Positions 35,306 to 46,227 of a stretch of 64,000 nt of DNA are shown piece after piece. Made by a program: the position numbers and the translations under genes. The DNA comes from Tubiluchus corallicola (Eukaryota; Priapulida; Priapulimorpha; Priapulimorphida; Tubiluchidae): contig JAQGDQ010000333.1 of assembly GCA_030141605.1 (NCBI GenBank), forward strand, positions 1 to 64,000, in the 5' to 3' direction. How positions within the stretch are numbered: the first letter of the stretch is position 1; each line of letters starts with the position of its first letter. A model generated the notes under the pieces. The model was not told the DNA's origin and made no database searches. It saw only the letters and a list, made by a program, of their open reading frames with translations.

Positions 35306-36170
35306 TGTGAATCAAATTTAGAATGGGAAATTAATTAGAAATTAATTGGAATAATTAAATTATAAGATTTCGGAGACAGTATACTCCTCCTTGGTCTGAT
35401 AACGAAGACCGTACGATTTGATTATAACTAACTCACTCAGCTTGTACCTTGAATTTAATGAGTTCAGGTGTCAGAGGTTGGTGAAAGTAGAAGATTAGAA
35501 GACACACCGACTACTTAAAGAGTTAAAATGCCAATTAATGTACATAAAAATGCGCTCTACGCTGGCAATTTGCAGATGGGCAAGTCAGGATGTCACATTG
35601 TTAAGGTCAGAACAAGTCATTTACTGATGGTTAATTTAACCTCTCAAGCAATATTTCAATGTCTAAGGTGATAGGGTTGCGACCTCCAGTAATTTAAATT
35701 ACCTGGAGTGTCACGGATGTCATCTGCAGGTGGTCAGCTTCGCAATGTCGGGTGACCTCGACGGAGCAATACCGGGTGACCTCGGCGCAATACCTAGCTT
35801 AATGACTTTCACTTCATAAGGAGAGTGAGAGTTCAGAGTTCGGACGCACACGCGCACAGAGTCAGATAGAGAGTGGGTGCTGAATTGTAGAGGAGTGTGT
35901 TGCCATTTACTTCTGCGAGGCGATCTTCTGAGATGGCATATCTCTAGCTCAGCGTAGTAGTTGTTAAGTTGACCAGTCCTCAAGTTGGCACCAGCGGATA
36001 AGGAAAGCTTTGTAAAGCATCGTATTACACTGATCTAAATTGTAAACTTAATTATAATAAATCGTTCTTAAATTTAAAGTAAATATCGAGTTGTTTAATG
36101 TTCAAAGAGTTACTTAATGCGCACATTCGTTGAGACACTAAATCCTTGAACGAACTTGATATGTTCACAC
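35306..36170. mobile_element. LTR-like repeat, copy 2
   Basis: Begins TGTTGTGAATCAAATTTAGA and shares several ordered blocks with the repeat starting at 28903. It contains AATAAA-like sequence near 36055 and ends around TTCACACTGTA near 36170. TG...CA ends are suggested but no target duplication was found. Its right end lies about 35 bp from the splice donor of the Kunitz exon. It could belong to the adjoining Penelope-like relic or be a solo LTR. Confidence 0.4.
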
Positions 36171-36209
36171 TGTAGGGCTTATTGCCTTATGCGGAACAAT
36201 TAACCTTAC

Positions 36210-36371
36210 CTCCTCCACAGTGGGCCCAACATGCATCCTCCGTTGGGAATCTATTTTCGTTACCACCACAACCACTATACACGAAGTCTTCACATTGTTT
36301 AGTTTCATTATTCCAGAACCAATTCCTGATACCAGCTCTACAAGGACCACTATCTGATGGAAGTTCGCATA
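36210..36371 (-). CDS. Kunitz/BPTI domain exon of minus-strand inhibitor gene
   Basis: A 162-bp exon with acceptor AATTCCAG and donor GTAAGG, phase 1 at both ends. It encodes one complete Kunitz domain with exact family spacing: Cys, 8 residues, Cys, 15, Cys, 7, Cys, 12, Cys, 3, Cys. The segments are VCELPSDSGPC, RNWFWNNETKQC, DFVYSGCGGNENRF and EDACWAHCGGG. The residue after Cys2, the P1 position in BPTI, is Arg, which in known members gives trypsin-like protease inhibition. FVYSGCGGNENRF is the strongly conserved core. The exon-per-domain, phase 1-1 layout is typical of shuffled extracellular modules such as papilin, and matches the other minus-strand exons in this window. Confidence 0.93.
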
Positions 36372-37109
36372 CTGGAATTATATAACAAAAAACGTTATAC
36401 AAAAATATGACCAACTGACCAATAGGCATTCATCAATGTTGGAATGTCTCCTTTGGAAGACAGTTCTACATATGCATCCAATATTTCCTACTCCAGTTGT
36501 TTACCAGAATGCAGAAAGTAAAAAATTAAATATTTAAATTTTACTGTACATGAAGTACGAAAAAACTGTTCAAAATCACAGTAAGTGACTTTCTAAATTA
36601 ACAGCTGCATCCAAATTCGAATCAGATGTTGGTTTCATTCGTTATTTCAATTTGTTTTTTACTGGAGAATAAACAATGGCCACTCTTACCCTTGTTGCAT
36701 TTTTATAAATTGTATTTAATGAATTACCTCTAGATGATTGAAAATATGGCTTGACCTCAAAAAATTCTACAAAATGTTTTTCGACAGCTTTTCATAGTGC
36801 CAGGTGTTCTTAATACGCACTACCATTTACGTACACTTTATTGTTCTTTAATCTGCTCTTATCTAAATTATGTCAGTTGTATTTAGGGTATAACTTATAT
36901 AACCCTTATAAGATAAGGCATATCTATTTCACACATGTGATAGAATACAAATTAGTCACTAATGAAACTATTTTTTATAGAAGATAATGATTGAGGGCAG
37001 TGTTTACAGGAGTCCTAAAAACACTACCCTCATATGTTCATTTAGAGAATTTAGTTTTTGGTAGCTTGGTTCGAAGTAAAACAGGTCATCATTAGTTCAT
37101 CATTGGAAA
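36372..37109. other. Intron, nothing identified
   Basis: About 740 bp upstream (on the minus strand) of the Kunitz exon and before the tandem repeat block. No feature supported. Confidence 0.5.
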
Positions 37110-39290
37110 AATAATATTAGTACTAGCAAGGGCCGCACAAAAAATTTTGCGTATAAATCCACTTATAATCAACAATGCACGAACATCCTACCTAGTGTTC
37201 ATTTATTTACCTAACGCCAAGCCAGCAGCAGCAGCTTTTAGTGAATTAAAGTTATATGGTTATGGATGCAGTCAAAACAATTGCTTTGCGTCAGCAGTTT
37301 TCCAAGAGAAAATTGCAAAAAATGAAACATCAAATTAATTCGTCACCACTCCTTTTGGTGGACATGTCCTAATATATAGCCTACAGCATCATGTAGCCCT
37401 GTTCTTCCTCTTTCAAAAAGAATATTTATCCATATTTTAAGAATATATCTTGAAAGGAATATATAACTTTCAAGAGTCCCACTGAACACAGCCAGAACGG
37501 TTTTTCTACAGGCCGTTTGGCATTTCGAAAAAATTGGGAGTTGGGTCAGGGAAAACGCCCGTCACGGGACCCTACCCCGAATTCTAAGTATGACTATAAC
37601 AGCCACAGTTGAGCGAGCTATCTAACTGTTCTCTAGAAATAAGAAAATAAGTTTTGCAAAAAATGGCCATTTTTGGAGGTTTTCCGGCCCCCGTTCCTCC
37701 CGGTGGGGCCAATTCGAAAAATAAACCCAAATGTTTGTGAAAACCCTTGGGTCCGGATCTTTTGTTCGATGTATAGATCGTCGAAAATGGTGCCGTCGTC
37801 GCAGCCTCGTCGATTATATATCCGCCCATATATATACTAACGAAAGTAAAATATGGACTAGCAAAGGCCCCGCAAAAAATTTTGCATATTTTTTACATTT
37901 ATAATCAATAATACGCAAACATCCTACATTGTCCTCATAACGCAAAGCCAGTAGATTTTACTAAATTAAAGTTGTAAGGTTATAAGCAGAGTATAATGGA
38001 TGACGTCAGAACATTGGCTTTGCGTCAGCCGTTTTCCAAGCGAAAATCATGCGAAATGGAACCGCTCTAATCAAATCATCACAGCTACTCAGGAAGGAAG
38101 CATCCTAAAATGCAGCACACATCATCGTGTAGCCCTGTTCCTGCTCTTTCTAAAGAGCCATATATCCCCTACCGAGAGTCACACTAAGCACCGCTAGAAT
38201 GCTGTATGGTAAAAATTACGAGTTGGGTCTGGAAAAACATCAGGACGCCGCAGCCCTCTCGCGAATTCTGCCTACTACACCCATCGCTGAATGAGTTATC
38301 TATCCATGGCCGGCACCACCCATGGCCCATTCCAGTTCTTCAGAAATAAGAGGTATAAGTTTTGCAAAAAAAACGGCCAAAATGGCCATTTTTGGAGGTA
38401 TTTTACCCCCCCCCCCCCACCGTTCCTCCCGGTGGGCCCGATTCGAAAAATAACCCCCCGATGGCACGACACTAGATCGAGACCTTTCGTTTGATATATA
38501 GACCGTCACAAATGGTGCCGTCGTCGTAGCTGTACGCTGTGTACCAGCGAAATTAATATATAGACTAGCAAAGGCCCCGCAAAAAATTTTGCGTATAAAT
38601 ACACGTATAATCAAAAATACGCGAACATCCTACCTAGTCCGCATTTATAACGCAAAGCCAGTAGCAGCTTTTACTGAATTAAAGCTATAAGGTTATAGGC
38701 AGAGTACAATGGATGACGTCAGAACAATGGCTTTGCGTCAGCAGTTTTCTAAGCGAAAATTGGGGAAAATAGAATATCTATTTAACTCGCTAGTACTCCT
38801 CTCGGTGGACCTGCCCTAAAATATAGCCCACATCATCGTGTAGCCCCGTTCTTCCTCTTTCTGATGAGCCGTATACGTCCTTCCGAGAGTCCCACCAGGC
38901 GCCGCTAGAACGTTTTTTCGGCATGCTGTTTGAACAAAATTTCGAAAAAATCGCGAGTTGGGTCCGGGAAAATGGCCGTTGCGGGTCGCCGTGGTCATCT
39001 CGCGAATTCTAAATAGGCCTATGACACCCATCGCTGAACGGGCTATCTATCCATACCCAGCACCACCCTCGGCCCATTCCCGTTCTCCACATCTCAGCCG
39101 TATAACTTTTGCAAAAAACGGCCGAAAAATGGCCATTTTAGAGGTTTTTCGCCCCCCCCCTTCCTCCCGGTGGGCCCGATTCGAAAAATAAAACCCCAAT
39201 GAGACGACACTAGATCGAGACCTTTCGTTTGATGTATAGATTGCCGCAAATAGTGCCGTCGTCAAAGCTGTAGCCTCGAATCTTATATAT
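37110..39290. repeat. Three tandem copies of a ~0.72-kb unit
   Basis: The landmark ACTAGCAA.GGCC.C.CAAAAA followed by TTTTGC occurs at 37122, 37857 and 38564. Each time, in the same order, come an ATTAAAG...AAGGTTAT block, TTTGCGTCAGC, a GTAGCCC.GTTC segment, AAAATGGCCATTTTNGAGG, a CCTCCCGGTGGG.CC.ATTCGAAAAATAA block, and TGGTGCCGTCGTC. Spacings are 735, 707 and about 720 bp. The copies have diverged noticeably, so the array is old. It ends in a TA microsatellite near 39280-39300. No long open frame or terminal repeats were found, which suggests a satellite-like array or tandemly amplified non-coding element. Confidence 0.88.
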
Positions 39291-39299
39291 ATATATAAA

Positions 39300-39800
39300 T
39301 AAATATATTAAGCCCATACCAAGAATATTAATATAATAGATAGATAGATTTTTTATAGGCCTATTATAAAATTAGAATGCATGTTGATCGGCATAAATAA
39401 TTTTCGGAATAAGATGGATGGTAATGGTGGGCAAGTAAAATTATGTTTCAAAATCAGCAAACTCAATCACAAAGTTGTCACAAAAGATAAGGTATAAGAA
39501 AAAACTTATCTTAAATGTATTACTGCTCGAAATAAATGGTTTGGTTGAAAACAAGAAGATTCTGTTTAATTTCGGCTATTGATTAGAATGAAATGTAAGT
39601 AATAGTTATTTGTATTATACCAAATAGTACTAAGAAAAGCCACAGTTGCAGAAAAAAAGTTAAAAAAAAGGAGAAAAGACACACACATGAGTCTAGGAAA
39701 AAAAGAATTTAAAGGGAAACAAAGAAGAAAGCTTGTAATTGCCAGGTAGAAAAGTTGGAGTGTTTAGGAGGAAAGAACTGAAGGTAAAAGGATGTCTAGT
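39300..39800. other. AT-rich spacer, nothing identified
   Basis: About 500 bp between the tandem array and a minus-strand LINE relic. It begins with TATATA and TAGATAGA microsatellite stretches. No gene recognised. Confidence 0.4.
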
Positions 39801-40770
39801 TTGTTGGATACATTGTTTGTAGTACTTAAATTTTTTTCACAGCTGTGGTCAGAGATTGTATTGTAGATATATCTTGTGGAAGGGAGTTCCACAATTTAGT
39901 GCCACATTACGTTGTAGTGTTTTTAATCCATGTGATGTATTGAATCTAGGTTGGTAATAATGACCCCTTGTAATCCATGTGATGTATTGAATCTAGGTTG
40001 GTAATAATGACCCCTTGTAGCAGATCTTGTGCTGTAAGTGGGAATGACTCGAATCTTGGTGTAATAGTTAGTATATAGGTCAGGAAGAGAGATGTTACTG
40101 AATTTGTGCAATATTTCCAGCTTGCAAATGTCGTGAATTTTTAGTATCTGCAATCTGGCATACGAAGGTGCACATGATCACAATAATTGGTAAAAGTCAT
40201 AAATTTTACCACTTTGTTTTGTATTGAGATTAGAGGTTGAAGAATGTTTTGGTTTGTGTTATGCCACGAAAGGATGCAATATTGAAGATAAGGATATATT
40301 AACGCACAGTAGACCATTTTAAGAGTACATTGATAAAATGTGGGAATTTCTTAGTATGCTTAGTAAGCATCAAGAGTATGCTTAGCATGTTCTCAATGAA
40401 ATCAGCTGTAGCAAGTGCAATCGAAAATGATTTGAGGAATCCAAACTGAAATTTAGTTATAATATCGTGTAGAGTAAAAAAATTATTTAGTCGGTCATAA
40501 ATACTTTACAAATACTTTAGATATTGGTGAAAAGATGGATATAAGTCTATAATTAGTTCGAGTGAAAAATCAGTATTATAAAGAGGCGTAACCTCGGAAA
40601 TTTTTAAACAGTTGGGGAAGTTGCATTGTGCAATGGCCATATTATTTAATTGTGTTAAAACAGGAGTAATCACAAACGTGCTAGCTGATAAAATTTAACA
40701 GGGATATTTTCAGGACCCGGTACTTTATTTTTGTCTAATTTATGTCGTGCTGTGCTTACTACTTCAGAGG
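39800..40770 (-). mobile_element. LINE family A relic, minus strand, internally deleted
   Basis: Minus-strand reading from about 40770 gives GPENIPVKFY, LTQLNNMAIAQCNFPNCLKI, SEVTPLYNTD, IYDRLNNFFTLHDIITKFQFGF and SFSIALATADFIENML. It then jumps straight to thumb/C-terminal sequence (LKWSTVR, SFRGIT) and ends with KIRVIPTYSTRSATRGHYYQ near 40020. The palm blocks carrying the catalytic FADD are missing, so there is an internal deletion. Motifs are close to the plus-strand LINE at 17.6-22.2 kb. A 47-bp tandem duplication lies in its C-terminal part. Confidence 0.7.
39925..40018. repeat. 47-bp tandem duplication within LINE relic
   Basis: Two identical 47-bp copies (39925-39971 and 39972-40018), each beginning AATCCATGTGATGTATTGAA and ending CCCCTTGT. 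The duplication lies in the C-terminal coding region of the minus-strand LINE relic. Confidence 0.95.
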
Positions 40771-41337
40771 TAGTGCAGAAAAAGTGAACTTTTGTTGGAT
40801 TTATTTAGGTATGTAAGGTAAATAGAGTTTGCAAGTGGATTTTGTTTAGCCATATTTGTACCTATTCATTGAAAATTACAGTTAAAACAGTTGGTTATAT
40901 CATACATAGTCTACCATTGATATCAGTTTTAGAGGGAATGATATGCTTTTTATTTTAACTTTTAATACACAACTAATTGTACGCCACCTTTCACCATAAG
41001 TACGTACCTCGTTGGAAAAATAATTCAGTTCAGTGATTGTTACGGTCGCGTTATTTTCGCGTCTCACAAAATTACAGATTTGTGTGTTTTTTCCTGCGTA
41101 TGCTTAGTATAAACTGGTATTAGCAGAATTGTAAAGTTACCAGGAAAACAATGGTGCCATCTATAATCAAATTATAGCAAGGCGTTATCAAGTTTTCTGT
41201 AAAAAACTAAATTTCTTTAGGTTACATATCGAGTTTTGGCGAGAAATTTGGTCATCTCAGTTGACGTGCTGTGCCTAGAACCAGCAAAACAAGATCATTA
41301 CAACTATTCTGGCTAATTAGCTAATGAATAGAAAAGT

Positions 41338-42625
41338 TTGGTTTCTAGCCTTCCCTGGGTCGATATGCCAGATACCAACGACGCGAGTCAGTCAAGTGCT
41401 ACGCTAAACACCAGAAATAGTTGCCAATTCTGCAGGAAATCTAATGGGCTAGTCAAGCAAAGAAAAGTAATAGCAATTACCTGTGACAAATGCTATTCAA
41501 AACATTCAGACTCCAGTCACCCCCTGTCTATGCAAGCCCAAACTGAAAGCGATGTTGTTTTACCAAAAAACTCTGTATCACGTAGAAGTTGGGGCAGCGA
41601 AGCTGATTTAGCAAATGACGATTTACTGGATTATTCTAGGGAGTCGTTAGCTTCAATAGCCTGCAGCATGATAAACCATGAGAAAAGTAACAAGAAGTTG
41701 ATCGAAATTATTCGTCTGCTGAACAACAGCGAAGATGATCTTCCACGAAGGAACTCATGATCAACAAAATTACGAACATGGAAAACCAAATTAGGAACAT
41801 CGAGAACTTTTAGCACTGGGGAGATCACAGAATTGTTCATACAGGGACGCTGTATCACGTAACTTAGGTCAAGTTACAGCGAAAACCACGAGAAATACCA
41901 GCCAGCAAAGTGTGTCGTATTTGTACGACCCGGACAGAACAATACTCATTGAGAATGTTAATGATAAAGACATAGCAAAACCTAGCATGTCCATAAAGAA
42001 GAACCTTAGCCACTATTTTCCTAGAACTCGTTTTGAAGTAGCTTTCAGGACGGCAACTGGAAAAATCCAACTGCAACTTCCGGATACCGAAACAGCAAAC
42101 GACATTCTTCAGAAATGGCAACCATGTTTTCTAGGTGACAATACAAATGCAAGAAAACCTAAGAAACAATTCTGGGGTCTCCCACGAGATTGTGATCCCA
42201 GCATGACAGAGGATGAAGTCCTGCATGACGTCCAGCAATTTGATTGCGATGCAGCTATAGAACGTTTCAAGTTCAAAAGTGGTAAAGCAATGACTCTCGT
42301 AAAAGTGAAATTCAGTAGTGCGGACATGTTGAATGAAGCCAAACGGAAAGGAATAGCCATCGGTCAACTAATTTGTGGTGTGGAACAGTTTGTCGCCAAG
42401 GTAAAACCGCTACGGTGCTTCAAGTGCCAAAATTTTGGTCACGTCTCAAAATGGTGTAACAAAACTGTGATGTGCGGTATCTGCTCTGGCAAGCACAATA
42501 CATCAGACTGTTATTCCAACGAAAAGAAGTGCTGCAATTGCAAACGGGACCACGAGGCCAGAAGCAAAACCTGCCCGAACTACCAAGCACAGGTGAAACG
42601 ATTATCTGGTAATAACGTTCAATAA
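41338..42625 (+). pseudogene. LINE family B ORF1 (gag-like with three CCHC knuckles)
   Basis: The first part (41338-41760) has a Cys/His cluster (CQFCRKSNG, CDKCYSKHSD) and Ser/Glu-rich sequence. A frame change near 41760-41910 leads to 41912-42625. This contains an RRM-like region (ILIENVNDKD, FEVAFRTATGKIQLQL) and three tandem zinc knuckles: CFKCQNFGHVSKWC, CGICSGKHNTSDC and CCNCKRDHEARSKTC. This is the usual nucleic-acid-binding ORF1 of Jockey-like elements, expected to bind element RNA. Only the frame break between the parts spoils it. Confidence 0.78.
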
Positions 42626-42639
42626 CTACTATGATTACT

Positions 42640-42970
42640 AATAATCAAAATGATAATTGTTCAATATGTTTTGATAAGGTACAAAATGGTCACAATGGTC
42701 TGTTATGTAGCATTTGTGGAATTTGGCAACACTAATCTAACGGCAGAGCAAGACAGTGTTTTAACTAGTGTAGATTCGTGGTACTGTACAAACTGTCTTG
42801 CAGATATATTGCCCTTAAATAATATAGAAAATGAAATGCAATTCAAAAACGCTATTGACCTGATCGATTTACCCGATTCTATTATGTTACAACTTAATGG
42901 ATCACATCTAAATCCATTTGATTATAATGAAAGATTATTGGCTTCACAATATGCTGATTTAGATCCAGAC
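42640..42970 (+). pseudogene. LINE family B ORF2, PHD-like N-terminus (cut)
   Basis: Just after ORF1 a Cys cluster reads NCSICFDKVQNG and LLCSICGIW, then, after a one-base shift, WYCTNCLADIL. This is a C4HC3-like finger comparable to the N-terminus of family A ORF2. It continues FDYNERLLASQYADLDPDQ, also comparable (ELDPDLYLPQ in family A), and stops at the P-element left end. Confidence 0.65.
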
Positions 42971-43323
42971 CAAGGACTACTATACTACAGGACGTGCACG
43001 CTGAAATCTCTGATTCGGCTAGCGGAGGCGATCAATACTTGCATGAACGTAATCTATAAATAGTGCGCTTTAGAGAGTAGTGATCTTGGAAATTAAAGAA
43101 TGTGCGGTTCTTTACATTACGGGAGAAAAGTACCAATTGTTTATTTTATGTATCAAAGGAAATTAGTGTTCATTTTTACTTCTTAAATAGCGCACTACTT
43201 TAGGCGTAAGTGTGTTTTACCGGAAGTAGTGCTTTGTCATTGTTAATGTGTCTGCTTGTGTTTGTTTCTTTGTGGATTATTTTCAAAATTTCTGGTGGAT
43301 TTTATACATCTGTGCTCAGCAGC

Positions 43324-45399
43324 ATGCCTAACAAGTGTGGTGTTGTTAAATGCAAAGGTAACTATGACACGGAGAACAAGTGTCGTGTGTTCAGACTGCC
43401 AAGAGATCATGTAGAAAAACAGAAATGGCTAAGTGTTCTTCCCCCACGCGAAGGCTTTGTTGTTGATCCAACGAAATTTTTCATTTGCGAAAAGCATTGG
43501 CCATCGGATACTCAAATGGTCAAAATTCCAGGTGGTCACACGAAGCCAGTGGATCCACCTAGTATTTTCAACGTTCCAACATCATGCTTGCCCACTCCAA
43601 AGCCACCACCTCGCCCTCCAAAAACTGAGGACCAGCAGCTGAATTATTTCTTTAAAAAGGATAAAATAACTTCTCTCAATGAATTCACTCCTGAGAAAGA
43701 CCTGCATAAGACGTATCAGAACCTCATTATATCTCGCACACAAGACATATTTGTGTGCATGTTCATGGAAGAGGACCACAGTCAATATTATATGTCAATT
43801 ATTGTTCACAATAAGCCTACCTTGTGTTCCCCTCTTACTCTGTATGCTTTCAAAAACAGGATCAGTGTGCCATTAAGTAAAATCCTCAGTCCGAACAATG
43901 GGCTGTCCTCTTACTCACAATTTTTCGCGGTTGTGAATTCTGTTGTCAACCACATTCATCATGTTGATGATATTGTCAACAAAGTGAGAAAGTCTCTTGA
44001 ACTTGAACTAGCTCAAAATCGAGAACAATCTCCTAGTGTTAATGCTAAAGCCAAGAAGCTCAAATTTCTAACACGACAGCTTCGACTATTATGTGATAAG
44101 ACTTTCACAGTGTCTGATTATTGCTTTGCAATAGAGTCATTTCCCCATTGCAATTACGAACAACTGCGTGACTTTTTAGTGTCACCCAGCAAAAGAAAGC
44201 TGCAGTCAGTTATTTCATCGACAGATATTGACAAGGTGCTAGGTAAAACATTTCAGAAAGTGAAAAGCTCTGAGCAGAAACACTGTATGCTATTGGTGGA
44301 TGAAGTGAAAATACGCCCAACAGTGGCTTTTTCAGGGAGTGTGCTAAATGGCATGGCAAAAAATGAGCCAGACAGTAAAGCTACATCAATGCTATGTGTG
44401 ACGGCTAAATGTCTACATGGTGGCCCCAGCGTGATGATATCAGTGACCCCCGTTCACAAGCTGACTGCTGCATATCAATTCTCTGTCGTGAAGGAGGCTG
44501 CTACAGTGGTTGAGAATTCGGGAGGAACTGTTTTAGGGTCCATGACGGACAACCACAAGATCAACCAACAATACTGCAAATTGTTTACCAGACAAACAGA
44601 CTGGGAGGCTGAACATCCCCTGGAAAATACACGAGTGTGGTTCCTGTTGTATGATACCGTCCACATTCTGAAATGTATCAGGAACAACTGGATCACGGAG
44701 AAATGTCAGAGATTATCGTTTGACAAGAAAACTGTTGGCTCATTTGCTGAAGTAAAGAGTCTTTACAAAGCTGAGAAAGACAATGTGCTCAAGTCAACAC
44801 CTTTGACATATTCTGCAGTCTTCCCATCGAAACTTCAGCTCCAGAATGTGCAACATGTCCTGAGGGTGTTCAACGATCGTGTCGTTGCATCGCTGAGACT
44901 TCGAGGAGCCCAGGACACTGCAGAATTCATTCAGCAAGTGCTACGCTGGTGGAATGTGGTAAATGTTTCTGCCAGAAATCAAGACATGAGGATGAGAGAC
45001 CCTGATCGATCTGTTCAACAAGATCCATCTGATACTCTTCAGTCGTTGTTGACTCTGTTTAAGCAAACCGAATCAGGACACGGACCAAATAGAATTGAAT
45101 GCCTGACACATGATACGCGAAAAGCTTTGATTCAGACCACAGAGGGACTCCTCGCAATCTGTAGGCACTTGTTTTCTGTTGGATTTCACTACGTATTATT
45201 GCGTGAACTTCAGAGTGACAGAATAGAGGGTGAGTTCTCAGTTTACAGGCAGTCAAGGGGGGGCCAATGCATTCATGCAAGCTGGAGATGTCTGTTCAGC
45301 ATTCAAGCGGAGACTGGCGAGTTTCTCTGCATCATTCCTGGAGTTTGTGGACACAGACACATCATCCGAAAGCCAGTTGCACACATGCAATGGGATTGA
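43324..45399 (+). pseudogene. THAP-domain P-element transposase, longer copy
   Basis: The frame is open from 43210; the likely start is the ATG at 43324 (MPNKCGVVKC), placing the THAP C2CH finger at the N-terminus. The catalytic blocks MLLVDEVKIRP, SMTDNHKIN and HILKCIRNNW are intact, and the frame runs on through NDRVVASLRLRGAQ and FHYVLLRELQSDRIEGEFSV. At the G run 45256-45262 the frame slips, so the last ~40 residues (ending HMQWD) are not native. The true C-terminal sequence continues in other frames to about 45855, with one further base missing near 45449. The homopolymer slip could be a sequencing or assembly error. Length compares well with P/THAP9 transposases. Confidence 0.9.
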
Positions 45400-45855
45400 T
45401 TTCGAGGATGCCAAAATTATGGAGATTTGTGTTGACGAGACTCTTTCGAAACTGAACTGAACGCGTGTGCATATGTCGCAGGTTGGTTGGAGAGTAAGTG
45501 TCAAAATGACATTTCTTTTCCCGAGGATGAGCCTCTCCTTTCTGAGGAAATGAAAATGTTCATTGAAGAAGTGTCTAGGGGAGGTCTTACAGTGCCCCAC
45601 ACATTCACGTTTGAATTCGTAACAACTGGCTTGTGTTTAGTGAAGAAGTCAGTTCACACAGTCTGCTGCCACAACAAGCTCATGAACATCCTCTCCATAA
45701 TCAATGCCTACTTTGATTTTGGAGAATTTTCAAGAAATGCTCTGAGACGCCTGGCGAATGTACTGCTGCATGGACTACACAATTTGGAGAAAGATCACCA
45801 GCAGAACTCAGCCCTTTACCAGACCTCCATTAAGAAGGCGCGACTAGCCGACTAA
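45400..45855 (+). pseudogene. P-element transposase copy 2, C-terminal remainder
   Basis: Out-of-frame continuation of copy 2. It reads SFLEFVDTDTSSES and NGIDFEDAKIMEICVDETLS, then, after a missing base near 45449, WLESKCQNDISFPEDEP, EVSRGGLTVPHTFTFEF and CCHNKLMNILSIINAYFDFGEF, and finishes KKARLAD with TAA at 45853-45855. It retains the 35-bp stretch (SEEMKMFIEE) deleted from copy 1. Confidence 0.8.
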
Positions 45856-46227
45856 TTGTCGCAAACATCTCTGCAAAATGGTGAGTGCAATAATTTCATG
45901 TATTCTAATTTACACAGAGGAACCTATGAATGAGTTTATATAGTCCTGACAAAATGGTGCAGTCTGTTTATTCTCTATAGAAAGTGACAGGTAATCTTCG
46001 GGACACAATGAGTTGCAGATATGGTGTGTTTTTTTTGGGGGGGGGGATATCATAGGTACCACTGTTTCTAAATTACTAGATGAATGAGGAATATGTTCTA
46101 TGTGTATTGTGGCATGCTATAGGTCACCATGCGGGGTAAATATGTCCAAATTATTAGCACTAAATGTTAAAAATAGATCGCCTCCGCTAGCCGAATCAGA
46201 GATTTCAGCGTGCACGTCCTGTAGTAT

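Larger units (their letters stand above)
42971..46227 (+). mobile_element. P-type DNA transposon, copy 2 (right end truncated)
   Basis: Nearly identical to copy 1. The left terminal repeat is complete (42971-43033, starting CAAGGACTACTATACTACAG). The right one (46176-46227) lacks its outer 11 bp, and no 8-bp target duplication is present. Together with the missing ~2 kb of the host LINE on that side, this indicates a deletion through the right junction. Relative to copy 1 it lacks 37 bp in the 5' leader near 43107 but keeps the 5 bp and 35 bp that copy 1 lost. Without both ends it should no longer be mobilisable. Confidence 0.92.

Noticed and set aside
35720-35983. Minus-strand 87-codon Ser/Arg-rich frame
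   Set aside because: Lies inside the LTR-like repeat, with no domain or splice evidence.
37100-39290. CRISPR-like or gene array interpretation of the repeats
   Set aside because: Units are ~720 bp, contiguous, diverged and eukaryotic; there is no repeat-spacer structure or conserved ORF.
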